Origin: Phycisphaerales bacterium UBA3158
GTDB lineage: Bacteria; Planctomycetota; Phycisphaerae; Phycisphaerales; SM1A02
DNA: 13,033 nucleotides
Assembly: GCA_002364555.1 (NCBI GenBank)
Contig: DEYM01000121.1
Location: 14,489-27,521 of the forward strand
Reading direction: 5' to 3'
The position numbers and the translations under genes were made by a program. Below, piece after piece: positions 1 through 6,027 of the stretch (position 1 is its first letter; every line of letters starts with the position of its first letter). The notes under the pieces are model-generated. The model ran no database searches, was not told the origin of the DNA, and was given only the letters and a program-made list of their open reading frames with translations.

Positions 1-501
1 CTGTTTGACGGCACCTGGCTGACAGAGCTCGACCATCGGACGAAGACGGCGATTCGTCGGCAGCTTGCACCGGAAGGTCAGGTGGTATCCGCTGGTGGTC
101 CCATTCCCATGCTCTTCAGCTACAGCAAGTCCGATCTGGAAAGACAATACAGGATCGAACAACGTGATCCGCTGGCTCACAAGTGGACATGGGATCTCGT
201 CAGTGGCGATGATCCCGTCTTCTGTCTCCGGTTCATTCCCAGAGAAGGAACCAGTCAGTCCAGGGAGTTCTCCTGGATCGATGTGGTCTTCAACGACACC
301 AGTCTGATTCCAGAGGGAATGGTCCAGGAATCCTCCAATGGAGACCGCAAGACGGTTCGGCTCACAGGTGTCAAGCGCGAGCAGGAACTGGCGCCCGACA
401 TCAAGAAGAAGTTGTCGCAGAACATGGCAGGGCAGGTGCCTTCCGACTGGAAGCTCAATGTCGAGCCGCTGACTGTTCCGACACAGGAGGCGTTTGATTG
501 A
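1..501 (+). CDS. LolA-like outer-membrane lipoprotein carrier family protein (3' part)
   Basis: The frame is open from base 1, so the start lies outside the window; 166 residues are visible before TGA at 499-501. The fragment opens with a stretch like LFDGTWLTELDHRTKTAIRR, which resembles the LolA/LolB-type fold segment where a bound lipid-cavity strand is followed by 'D(G)xWL.E.D...K..IRRQ'. Later strands (FCLRFIPREG, FSWIDVVFND) also look like the beta-sheet part of that fold. LolA proteins shuttle lipoproteins across the periplasm, but planctomycete-type LolA-like proteins are divergent and many have no tested role. The stop overlaps the TTG start of the next gene (TTGA, 498-501), so the two are probably translationally coupled. 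The signal peptide, if any, is outside the window. Family assignment is from recalled resemblance, not from a profile search. Confidence 0.72.
   Translation: MFDGTWLTELDHRTKTAIRRQLAPEGQVVSAGGPIPMLFSYSKSDLERQYRIEQRDPLAHKWTWDLVSGDDPVFCLRFIPREGTSQSREFSWIDVVFNDTSLIPEGMVQESSNGDRKTVRLTGVKREQELAPDIKKKLSQNMAGQVPSDWKLNVEPLTVPTQEAFD
485..490 (+). promoter_or_regulatory. Ribosome binding site deciding a TTG start
   Basis: AGGAGG at 485-490 stands 7 bases before TTG at 498-500. The first in-frame ATG (519) has no comparable site. This supports the TTG start and a 4-base TTGA overlap with the upstream gene. Confidence 0.75.
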
Positions 502-3122
502 AGCGATGCCGTGTCGTGATGGCGATCCTCGCGATCGCTTCACCGGCTGCCTTGTGCGAGCCTGGTGTGCCGTCTTCCGCGATTCGTCGCGCACTCGATG
601 TCGACTGGCTCGATTCGTCCGAGCGATCGTCCATTCATCTCGATCACGGCATCTGGGATGAGGAGGATCTCCTCTCGGCGGACGACAGGGTCAGAGCGGG
701 ATTGATCATCGGTGATTATCGAGATGATGATCTGCTCCTCGAAGACGTCTCACCACTTCTGGCGGCACGTTGGCTGTCGGCACGTGGAGACCATCTGTTG
801 GCGATCGATCGACTGGAGGACTCTGAGGATCCTTCGGCGGGGCTTCTGCTCGGTGATCTGCTGATGGCATTGGGACGTCGGGATGAAGCGGTGGTCGCCT
901 ATCAGTCGGTCTCTCCTGGCGACAACGCATCATCTCGAACCGATGCGGTGACGGCGATGCGTCGTCTGGCCGAGATCGGTCTCGCCAGAGACGATGCCTA
1001 TCGAGGGCTGATGGATGCCTATGGCGCCATCCGGGAATCCGATCCTCTGGACTGGTCCTCGCGTCTGCAGGAAGCGTATCTGCTCCTCGAGAAGAACAAC
1101 CCGGCGCTGGCCGACGAGGCGATTCGCGAAGTGCTCGAGCTGAATCCCCGACTTGGCGAAGCGTGGCTGGCATTTGGCCGGCTCAACCTGCTCAGATTCG
1201 ATTTCAACGGTGCCGATGCCGTCGTGCAGTCGATGCGTGACATCGTCCGGGATCATCCGATGGCCGATCTTCTGGAGGGGGAAGCGCTCCTCAAGCAGAA
1301 GAACCCCAAGGCAGCGCTGGCGATTGCTCGCCGCCTTCGAAGCCGGTTGCCCTCGTGGCCCGAGGCCATGTTGCTCGAGTTGTCGGCCATGGCGATCATC
1401 GAGGATACGCAGCTCGATGAGATGATGGCGGCCTATGAATCTACATTCCCCGGCAGTCCCTCGGCCGCCTACCGTCTTGGCATGGATCTGTCGTTCCATC
1501 GGCAGTATCCGGAATCCGATCGATGGCTCAGACGGGCGATCGAGATTCGACCCGGTTGGCCTGCGCCATGGATCGAACTGGGTCTCATGCAGTGGCAGGA
1601 TGCCAGAATGGAAGACGCCATCGTCTCGCTTCGTCGGGCGGTGGAGCTTGATTCGTTCAACCGTCGCGCCAAGAACTCGTTGACGCTGCTTGAGGAGGTG
1701 ACGTCCTATGAGACGATCGAGACGCCGCATTTCCTCCTTCGCTACGCACCTGGGATCGACGAACTGCTCGTGAGAGAAATGATTCCGAGGCTCGAGAGCG
1801 TCTATGAGGACACGGTCGAGGTCTTCGGCTGGAAGCCGGAACGTCGTACCGTCATCGAGCTCTATCCGGATCACGAACGATTCGCGATCCGAATCATCGG
1901 CATGCCCGACATTCACACGATGGCCGCCTGCACCGGACCCTGCATCGCGATGGAATCGCCACGAACAGGCGTGCCCAGCGAGCACCTGGGCAACTACGAC
2001 TGGGAACGTGTTCTGAGACACGAGTTCACGCATACGGTCAATCTGGATCAGACGGATTACCGCGTTCCTCTGTGGTTCACCGAGGCGGCGGCGGTTCTGA
2101 TGGAGCCGGGTCCTCGCAAGTGGCGAACCAGTCGAATGCTTGCCGCGGAGCTGCAGGCCGGTACCCTTCTTGAACTGGATGAATTGAGCTGGGCGTTCGT
2201 ACGTCCACGTCGTCCGCAGGATCGTTCGCTCGCCTACGCGCAGAGCAACTGGATGCTCGAGTTCCTGATGGAGCAGTGGGGCGTCGAATCCCTGCAGTCG
2301 CTCATGAGGAAGTTTCGCCAGGGAGTTGCCTGGCAACCGGCGCTCAAGACGGTGACCGGTCTCGACGAGTCCGAGTTCTTCGGGATGTTTCTCGACTGGG
2401 CCCGTCTCCAGATCCTCGAATGGGGCGTCATCTCGGAACCGACCCTTCAGGAACTTCTGGTCGATGACTCACGGGATGAAATTGAGGGTCGGCGGCTGGC
2501 AGCCGAGCGTTCCCATCATCTGAGGATGATGAGGGCTTCACTGAGTCGACCACGCATGTCCGGTTCCACGCCACCGATGTCCCCACCGGAGCAGGCGATC
2601 GCCTCGATAGACGATGACGAGGTCCTGATTCGTCTTCTGGAATCCAATCCGGATCATCCGGAGGTACTCGAAGCCGCCATCCGTCGTCTGATCGAAGGTG
2701 GCATCCTGTCCGGACAGGATCCTCTCTCATTGGCGGAAGCCTATGTACGGATCCGACCCGGTGATCCGCTGGGTCACGAATTCCTGGCGACCTGGTGGCA
2801 GGATCGGGACGACCATGAGCGTGCCGCGGAAGCGATGAGAATGCTCGTCGCGCAGGAGGAATACGATCCACTCGTCGCTCGTCGATTGTCTCGAGCCATG
2901 CGAAAGGCCGGTCGCTTCGATGATGGAGCGGACGCCATGGAACAATCAGTCGGAATCAGTCCGTACGATCCGGCCATCCGAGAGGAAGCGGCGGCATCGG
3001 CGATCGAGGCGGGTCGATTCGATTCGGCCCGCAGGCATCTGGAGGCCTTGATTCTCATCGAGCCGGATCAGCCTGTCCACAGGCGACGATTGAAGGCGCT
3101 GGACAGACTGCAGGGGAACTGA
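498..3122 (+). CDS. Secreted TPR protein with gluzincin (peptidase MA-like) domain
   Basis: This encodes 874 residues from a TTG start set by AGGAGG 7 bases upstream. Residues 1-20 look like a signal peptide (KR-rich start, hydrophobic VVMAILAIASPAALC), so the protein is likely periplasmic or secreted. Residues about 75-395 are helical TPR-like repeats (for example ALADEAIREVLELNPRLGEA and ESDRWLRRAIEIRPGWPAPW). About 405-620 is a metallopeptidase domain: HEFTH at 508-512 is an HExxH zinc site (H508, E509, H512) and WFTEAAAV supplies the third ligand E529, the gluzincin arrangement of peptidase MA families. About 700-870 is a second TPR block. The catalytic residues are intact, so activity is plausible, but the substrate is unknown. 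Coupling to a LolA-like gene suggests an envelope role. It ends 3 bases from a convergent SDR gene. Confidence 0.9.
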   Translation: MKRCRVVMAILAIASPAALCEPGVPSSAIRRALDVDWLDSSERSSIHLDHGIWDEEDLLSADDRVRAGLIIGDYRDDDLLLEDVSPLLAARWLSARGDHLLAIDRLEDSEDPSAGLLLGDLLMALGRRDEAVVAYQSVSPGDNASSRTDAVTAMRRLAEIGLARDDAYRGLMDAYGAIRESDPLDWSSRLQEAYLLLEKNNPALADEAIREVLELNPRLGEAWLAFGRLNLLRFDFNGADAVVQSMRDIVRDHPMADLLEGEALLKQKNPKAALAIARRLRSRLPSWPEAMLLELSAMAIIEDTQLDEMMAAYESTFPGSPSAAYRLGMDLSFHRQYPESDRWLRRAIEIRPGWPAPWIELGLMQWQDARMEDAIVSLRRAVELDSFNRRAKNSLTLLEEVTSYETIETPHFLLRYAPGIDELLVREMIPRLESVYEDTVEVFGWKPERRTVIELYPDHERFAIRIIGMPDIHTMAACTGPCIAMESPRTGVPSEHLGNYDWERVLRHEFTHTVNLDQTDYRVPLWFTEAAAVLMEPGPRKWRTSRMLAAELQAGTLLELDELSWAFVRPRRPQDRSLAYAQSNWMLEFLMEQWGVESLQSLMRKFRQGVAWQPALKTVTGLDESEFFGMFLDWARLQILEWGVISEPTLQELLVDDSRDEIEGRRLAAERSHHLRMMRASLSRPRMSGSTPPMSPPEQAIASIDDDEVLIRLLESNPDHPEVLEAAIRRLIEGGILSGQDPLSLAEAYVRIRPGDPLGHEFLATWWQDRDDHERAAEAMRMLVAQEEYDPLVARRLSRAMRKAGRFDDGADAMEQSVGISPYDPAIREEAAASAIEAGRFDSARRHLEALILIEPDQPVHRRRLKALDRLQGN

Positions 3123-3125
3123 TCG

Positions 3126-3932
3126 TCACGTCTTCATGTTCCTGGTGCGGCGATCGAAGAACTTCGGATAGAGATTCCTGATGACGGTCGCATACCGGAC
3201 GATGCGGCTGGTCCACACCTCCGGGCGAGGCTTCCTGAGACAACGGACGATCGCATCGGCCACCCTGTCCGGTGATTGGATGAAAGCGCGAGGCGTGTCC
3301 TTCATCACGGAAAGATCGTCCACTCCACTGTGTCTGGCCGCCGTATCGAAGAATTCGGTGGTAGTCGTGATGGGATGGACACTCGAGACATGTATTCCAT
3401 GTGGTTCCACTTCCATGCGGACCGCCTGGCAGAGCATGTCCTGGGAGGCCTTGGTCGCGGCGTAGGCGGCGTGATCCGGTATGGCGAATCGCGACAGGCA
3501 CGACGCGCAGGCAAGAAGATGTCCACCCCGGCCATGTTCGATCATCCGTCGAGTCGCTTCGGAGAACAGTCGATGGGTCGCGAAGAAGTTCACTTCGAAG
3601 ATGGATGCCATCTCGTCGGGAGTGGTCTCGTGTGCGGGTCTGCTCAACCCCCGGCCTGCATTGGCGAAGATGGCCCAGGGCGTTCCCAGTCGAGCTTCCG
3701 CCTCATCGAGCAGGCGAATCTCGCTGTCGCGTTCCGTGACGTCCAGCTCCATGAAGAAGGCCTGCGATCCAAGTGAGCGGATCCCATCGACGATTCTCTG
3801 CAGCGGTTCGGATCGTCGGCCACAGAGAAAGACGTGCATCCCTGCATGGGCGGCCGCCATGGCTGTCGAGGCGCCGATGCCGGTTCCACCGCCGGTGATG
3901 ACCAGAACCCGATCCTTGAGATCAATGCTCAT
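3126..3932 (-). CDS. SDR family oxidoreductase (short-chain dehydrogenase)
   Basis: This classical short-chain dehydrogenase has 268 residues. The NAD(P)-binding motif TGGGTGIG is at 13-20, NAG at 91-93, and the catalytic tetrad N115, S144, Y157 and K161 is complete with the usual 13-residue Ser-Tyr spacing and YxxxK. Residues R39-R40 after the second beta strand (CGRR) hint at NADP(H) preference. The C-terminal part (from about 185) is the variable substrate side and gives no specific substrate; PxHPITTTTEFF resembles the usual 'P..v.T.f' element after the active site. ATG at 3932 has AGGAG 11 bases upstream. It lies 29 bases downstream of the carboxylase beta gene on the same strand, so co-transcription and a role in acyl-chain or ketone metabolism are likely but not proven. 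Confidence 0.92.
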   Translation of the reverse strand: MSIDLKDRVLVITGGGTGIGASTAMAAAHAGMHVFLCGRRSEPLQRIVDGIRSLGSQAFFMELDVTERDSEIRLLDEAEARLGTPWAIFANAGRGLSRPAHETTPDEMASIFEVNFFATHRLFSEATRRMIEHGRGGHLLACASCLSRFAIPDHAAYAATKASQDMLCQAVRMEVEPHGIHVSSVHPITTTTEFFDTAARHSGVDDLSVMKDTPRAFIQSPDRVADAIVRCLRKPRPEVWTSRIVRYATVIRNLYPKFFDRRTRNMKT

Positions 3933-3961
3933 GATTGAGTCCGCTCCTGTGGAGACCCCGA

Positions 3962-5593
3962 TCAGGTCTGCAGTACGCCTGTCTTGAACGAGTCTTCCAT
4001 CGGTACTGTGGAAGCCGTCTGCAATGCCAACGCCAGTTCTTCACGGGTGTGCTGTGGATGGATCATCCGATCGATCCATCCCCGAGCGGCGCCGTAGCGG
4101 ATGTCCTGTTGATCCGTATAGGACTTGGTGATGGCATCGAGGAGCGTCTTGCGTTCGACTTCATCGGGTTCCTCGCCTCGACGCTTGCGGGCCGCCAGAT
4201 CGATCTGAAGAAGTGTCCCCGCGGCCGACTGGGCGCCCATCACCGCGCAACGGCTTCCCGGCCAGGCCAGTGTCAGGAACGGATCGAAGGCTCTGCCGCA
4301 CATGGCGTAGTTGCCCGCTCCGTAACTGCCGCCCGTGATCAGGGAGATCTTCGGAACGATGCAGTTGCTCATGGCGTTGACCATCTTGGCACCACTTCTG
4401 ATGATTCCATCCTGTTCGCTGTCACGGCCGACCATGAAGCCGGTGGTGTCGTGGACGAACACGATGGGGATGCGTTTCTGATTGCAGTCCATGATGAATC
4501 GGGCGGACTTGTCTGCGGAGTCGTTGTAGATGACCGCGGGCATGCTGGTCGACGTGGATGGGCCGGCCTTTCCGCCAGGCATCATCCGCTTGGTGAGCAT
4601 GTGCTGGTTGGCGACGATGCCGCAGGGCCATCCATCGATCCTCGCATAGGCGCAGACGATCGAGGCTCCGTAATCCGCCTTGTACTCGTTGAAGGATTCA
4701 TCATCGATGACGCACTGGAGCAGTTCCTTCACGTCGTACTGCTGACCCGGCTCATCCGTGAAGATGTCGAAGACCTCCTCGCTCTTTCGAGCCGGCTTGA
4801 CCGATTCGAATGGCGCACCATGACTGGCAGGTGTCGCCATGTCGGCATGCACCAGACCTCGCAGACGTTTGATGCAGGCTTCATCATCGGGTTCATGGAA
4901 GTCGATCGTTCCCGAGATGGACGCATGCATCTCGGCTCCACCGAGTTCCTCGGTGCTGACTTCCTGTCCAATGGCGGCCTTGACCAGTGCGGGTCCGGCG
5001 AGATAGAGACCACTGCCCTCGGTCATCAGCAACGTGTCGCACAGGACAGGGAGGTAGCCACCACCGGCGACGCAGTTGCCCATGATGGCGGCTATCTGCG
5101 AGATTCCGTTCGCGGAGATCACGGCGTTGTTCCGGAAGATTCGACCAAAGTCGTCGGTGTCCGGAAAGACATCCTCCTGCAGAGGAAGGAACACGCCGGC
5201 GGAATCCACGAGATACAGAAGCGGCAGTCTTGCTCGCTGGGCTATTTCCTGTGCACGAATGATCTTCTTGCAGGTCATGGGGAAGAAAGCGCCGGCCTTC
5301 ACGGTCGCGTCGTTGGCGATGATCATGCAGATCTTCCCGCCGACGGATGCAATCGTCGTGACGACACCTGCAGCGGGTGCACCGCCGAATTCCGTGTACA
5401 TCTCCCAGGCCGAGAAGAGTCCGCATTCCAGTTGAGTCGACCCCGGATCGATCAGAAGTTCGAGTCGTTCTCTGGCCGTCAGTCGCCCATGGCGGTGCTG
5501 ACGATCAATTCCCTTGCTACCTCCGCCCTGGCGGATCTGTTCCGCCTGGGCGATGAAGGCTTCCGTTGTGGCTTGAAGCGATGATTTCGACAT
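3962..5593 (-). CDS. Acyl-CoA carboxylase carboxyltransferase (beta) subunit, methylcrotonyl-CoA carboxylase type
   Basis: From ATG at 5593 the protein has 543 residues, the usual size for this family. A TTG at 5626 would add 11 residues but has no ribosome site. The family transfers a carboxyl group from carboxybiotin to an acyl-CoA and works with a biotin carboxylase/carrier alpha subunit, which is not in the window. Both crotonase-fold halves are present. In the N-half, LPLLYLVDSAGVFLPLQ, the FP-D-DFGRIF segment and AAIMGNCVAGGGYLPVLCD match the MCC beta pattern (VDS.G..LP.Q) better than the PccB pattern (LDSGGARIQ). In the C-half, GGSYGAGNYAMCGRAFDP and the WPGSRCAVMG stretch form the second oxyanion-hole region. 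The carboxylated substrate may be methylcrotonyl-CoA or another branched acyl-CoA. It heads a probable two-gene operon with the SDR gene. Confidence 0.94.
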   Translation of the reverse strand: MSKSSLQATTEAFIAQAEQIRQGGGSKGIDRQHRHGRLTARERLELLIDPGSTQLECGLFSAWEMYTEFGGAPAAGVVTTIASVGGKICMIIANDATVKAGAFFPMTCKKIIRAQEIAQRARLPLLYLVDSAGVFLPLQEDVFPDTDDFGRIFRNNAVISANGISQIAAIMGNCVAGGGYLPVLCDTLLMTEGSGLYLAGPALVKAAIGQEVSTEELGGAEMHASISGTIDFHEPDDEACIKRLRGLVHADMATPASHGAPFESVKPARKSEEVFDIFTDEPGQQYDVKELLQCVIDDESFNEYKADYGASIVCAYARIDGWPCGIVANQHMLTKRMMPGGKAGPSTSTSMPAVIYNDSADKSARFIMDCNQKRIPIVFVHDTTGFMVGRDSEQDGIIRSGAKMVNAMSNCIVPKISLITGGSYGAGNYAMCGRAFDPFLTLAWPGSRCAVMGAQSAAGTLLQIDLAARKRRGEEPDEVERKTLLDAITKSYTDQQDIRYGAARGWIDRMIHPQHTREELALALQTASTVPMEDSFKTGVLQT

Positions 5594-5630
5594 CTCATCA
5601 GGATAGCGGACAACTGCAGTAGTCAAAATG

Positions 5631-5671
5631 CCAGCGGGCGATGCCGTGTGGCACCGCCCGCTGGGGTTTTT
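5631..5671 (+). terminator. Strong GC-rich hairpin with T5 tract, possibly bidirectional
   Basis: CCAGCGGGCG (5631-5640) pairs with CGCCCGCTGG (5655-5664). Inside, TGCC (5642-5645) pairs with GGCA (5650-5653) across one A/C mismatch, with loop GTGT. TTTTT follows at 5667-5671 on the + strand. Read on the minus strand, the stem is followed by CATTTTGAC, a weaker U-run. No plus-strand gene ends here, so the useful direction may be minus: it would end a transcript of the small frame at 5721-5897, or attenuate reading into the carboxylase gene, whose ATG is 38 bases beyond the stem. Confidence 0.65.
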
Positions 5672-5689
5672 ATCTGCGTTATAAGGATC

Positions 5690-5722
5690 GCACGCCCGTG
5701 CAACCCGTCAATCACACGGGTT
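5690..5722 (-). repeat. Two adjacent small stem-loops after the small frame's stop codon
   Basis: On the minus strand AACCCGT (5722-5716) pairs with ACGGGTT (5708-5702), giving 7 bp and a 7-base loop. The first two bases of the stem fall in the TAA stop (5723-5721) of the Cys-rich frame. Directly after it, GCACG/CGTGC (5701-5690) forms a tight hairpin. CCCGTG (5720-5715) can alternatively pair with CACGGG (5700-5695). CGGGCG (5698-5693) can pair with CGCCCG (5640-5635) in the 3' arm of the downstream hairpin. These competing pairings resemble an attenuator, but function is inferred. Confidence 0.5.
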
Positions 5723-5897
5723 AGCAGTGCGACCCCCACATACAGTCACATTCATTAATCATCAGACCACCTCCTTTCGTGAGCCCAACCTGTCTCAGCC
5801 GTCGCCGGATGTGATCCGGCCGCCGAGTTTCTGCTCCCTTCGGCGTCCCAAAGGGCACATCGCCCGTGAACGAGTGCTCACGGTCGTCAAGGGTCAT
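5721..5897 (-). CDS. Candidate small gene, 58 residues with a Cys-rich 13-residue end that may be translated alone
   Basis: From ATG at 5897 the frame gives 58 residues and ends at TAA 5723-5721. A GAGGAG site (CTCCTC on + at 5903-5908) stands 5 bases before this ATG. The N-terminal part is charged and Arg-rich (RRPDHIRRRLRQVGL, about residues 25-39). A second in-frame ATG at 5762 has an exceptional ribosome site 7 bases upstream and would give only MINECDCMWGSHC, with three Cys and one His in the last nine residues. The KGGG at 41-44 is simply the translation of that ribosome site, which argues that the 13-residue product is the selected one and the longer frame may be a leader. I do not recognise the peptide. 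Options are a leader peptide sensing Cys, a metal-binding micropeptide, or a peptide-modification substrate; no modifying enzyme is nearby. The 82-residue extension to a TTG at 5969 lacks support. Confidence 0.4.
   Translation of the reverse strand: MTLDDREHSFTGDVPFGTPKGAETRRPDHIRRRLRQVGLTKGGGLMINECDCMWGSHC
5765..5778 (-). promoter_or_regulatory. Extended Shine-Dalgarno before the 13-residue Cys-rich peptide
   Basis: GAAAGGAGGTGGTC on the minus strand matches the complement of the common bacterial 16S 3' end (GATCACCTCCTTTC) at 13 of 14 bases. Its GGAGG core is 7 bases before ATG 5762. It is the strongest ribosome site I noticed in the window, stronger than those of any housekeeping gene here. 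Confidence 0.7.
5804..5820. repeat. Perfect hairpin GCCGGAT/ATCCGGC
   Basis: GCCGGAT (5804-5810) and ATCCGGC (5814-5820) form a 7-bp stem around a 3-base loop. It lies inside the 45-codon upstream part of the small frame, ahead of its second ribosome site. It may be an RNA structure of the small transcript. Confidence 0.45.
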
Positions 5898-5935
5898 CAC
5901 GGCTCCTCGGGGCTCGCTCGGATGGGCGTGATGAC
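5893..5935 (-). promoter_or_regulatory. 9-bp inverted repeat enclosing a ribosome site and start codon
   Basis: GTCATCACG (5893-5901) and CGTGATGAC (5927-5935) are perfect reverse complements 25 bases apart. On the minus-strand RNA the 3' arm contains the ATG at 5897, and the loop contains its GAGGAG site. Folding would hold the start codon in a stem, so the site may control translation. A smaller overlapping stem GGCGT/ACGCC (5925-5938) competes with it. A DNA operator is the other option. Confidence 0.45.
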
Positions 5936-5939
5936 GCCT

Positions 5940-5956
5940 CGATAGGAATACTATCG
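5940..5956. promoter_or_regulatory. Palindrome CGATAG-N5-CTATCG, possible operator
   Basis: CGATAG (5940-5945) and CTATCG (5951-5956) are perfect inverted half-sites separated by GAATA. The palindrome lies 43 bases upstream of the small frame's ATG and 71 bases after the ftsK stop. No T-run follows in either direction, so a protein-binding site is more likely than a terminator. No convincing -35/-10 pair was found around it. The half-site also occurs once in the ftsK upstream region (8590s) without a partner. Confidence 0.4.
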
Positions 5957-6027
5957 CCCTAGTTGGCAAAAGTCGGCCACAATTTCCGGACTCTTGTTCA
6001 GCACTTCACAAAGGGCCTCACGGGGGT

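Larger units (their letters stand above)
5594..6027. other. 434-base intergenic region, rich in inverted repeats, with one small candidate gene
   Basis: No large gene is present between the carboxylase and ftsK. The region holds at least six perfect inverted repeats: 5631-5664, 5690-5701, 5702-5722, 5804-5820, 5893-5935 and 5940-5956. It also holds a small minus-strand reading frame (5721-5897) with two ribosome sites. No clear match to SRP RNA, RNase P RNA, tmRNA or a riboswitch consensus known to me was seen. It could be a short translated gene with a structured leader and trailer, a structured noncoding RNA, or both. Confidence 0.6.

Noticed and set aside
930..2336. 468-codon open frame on the - strand
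   Set aside because: It is antisense to the TPR-protease gene, which has a signal peptide, zinc site and repeats; the antisense product has none of these.
3935..5584. 549-codon open frame on the + strand
   Set aside because: It is the exact complement of the carboxylase gene, with Gly/Asp/Arg/His-rich low-information sequence and no family match. Long antisense frames are common in GC-rich genes.
5678..5701. TTGCAC-N14-TATAAC on the - strand as a promoter for the carboxylase
   Set aside because: The 14-base spacing is too short for a normal sigma-70 promoter and the -35 lies in a hairpin; kept only as a possibility.
5893..5912. CCGAGGAGC resembling the start of the SAH riboswitch consensus
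   Set aside because: The following conserved bases of that riboswitch are not present, and no methyl-cycle gene is downstream.
5898..5969. Extension of the small frame to a TTG at 5969 (82 residues)
   Set aside because: It has no ribosome site and reads through the CGATAG palindrome; the ATG at 5897 with GAGGAG is better.
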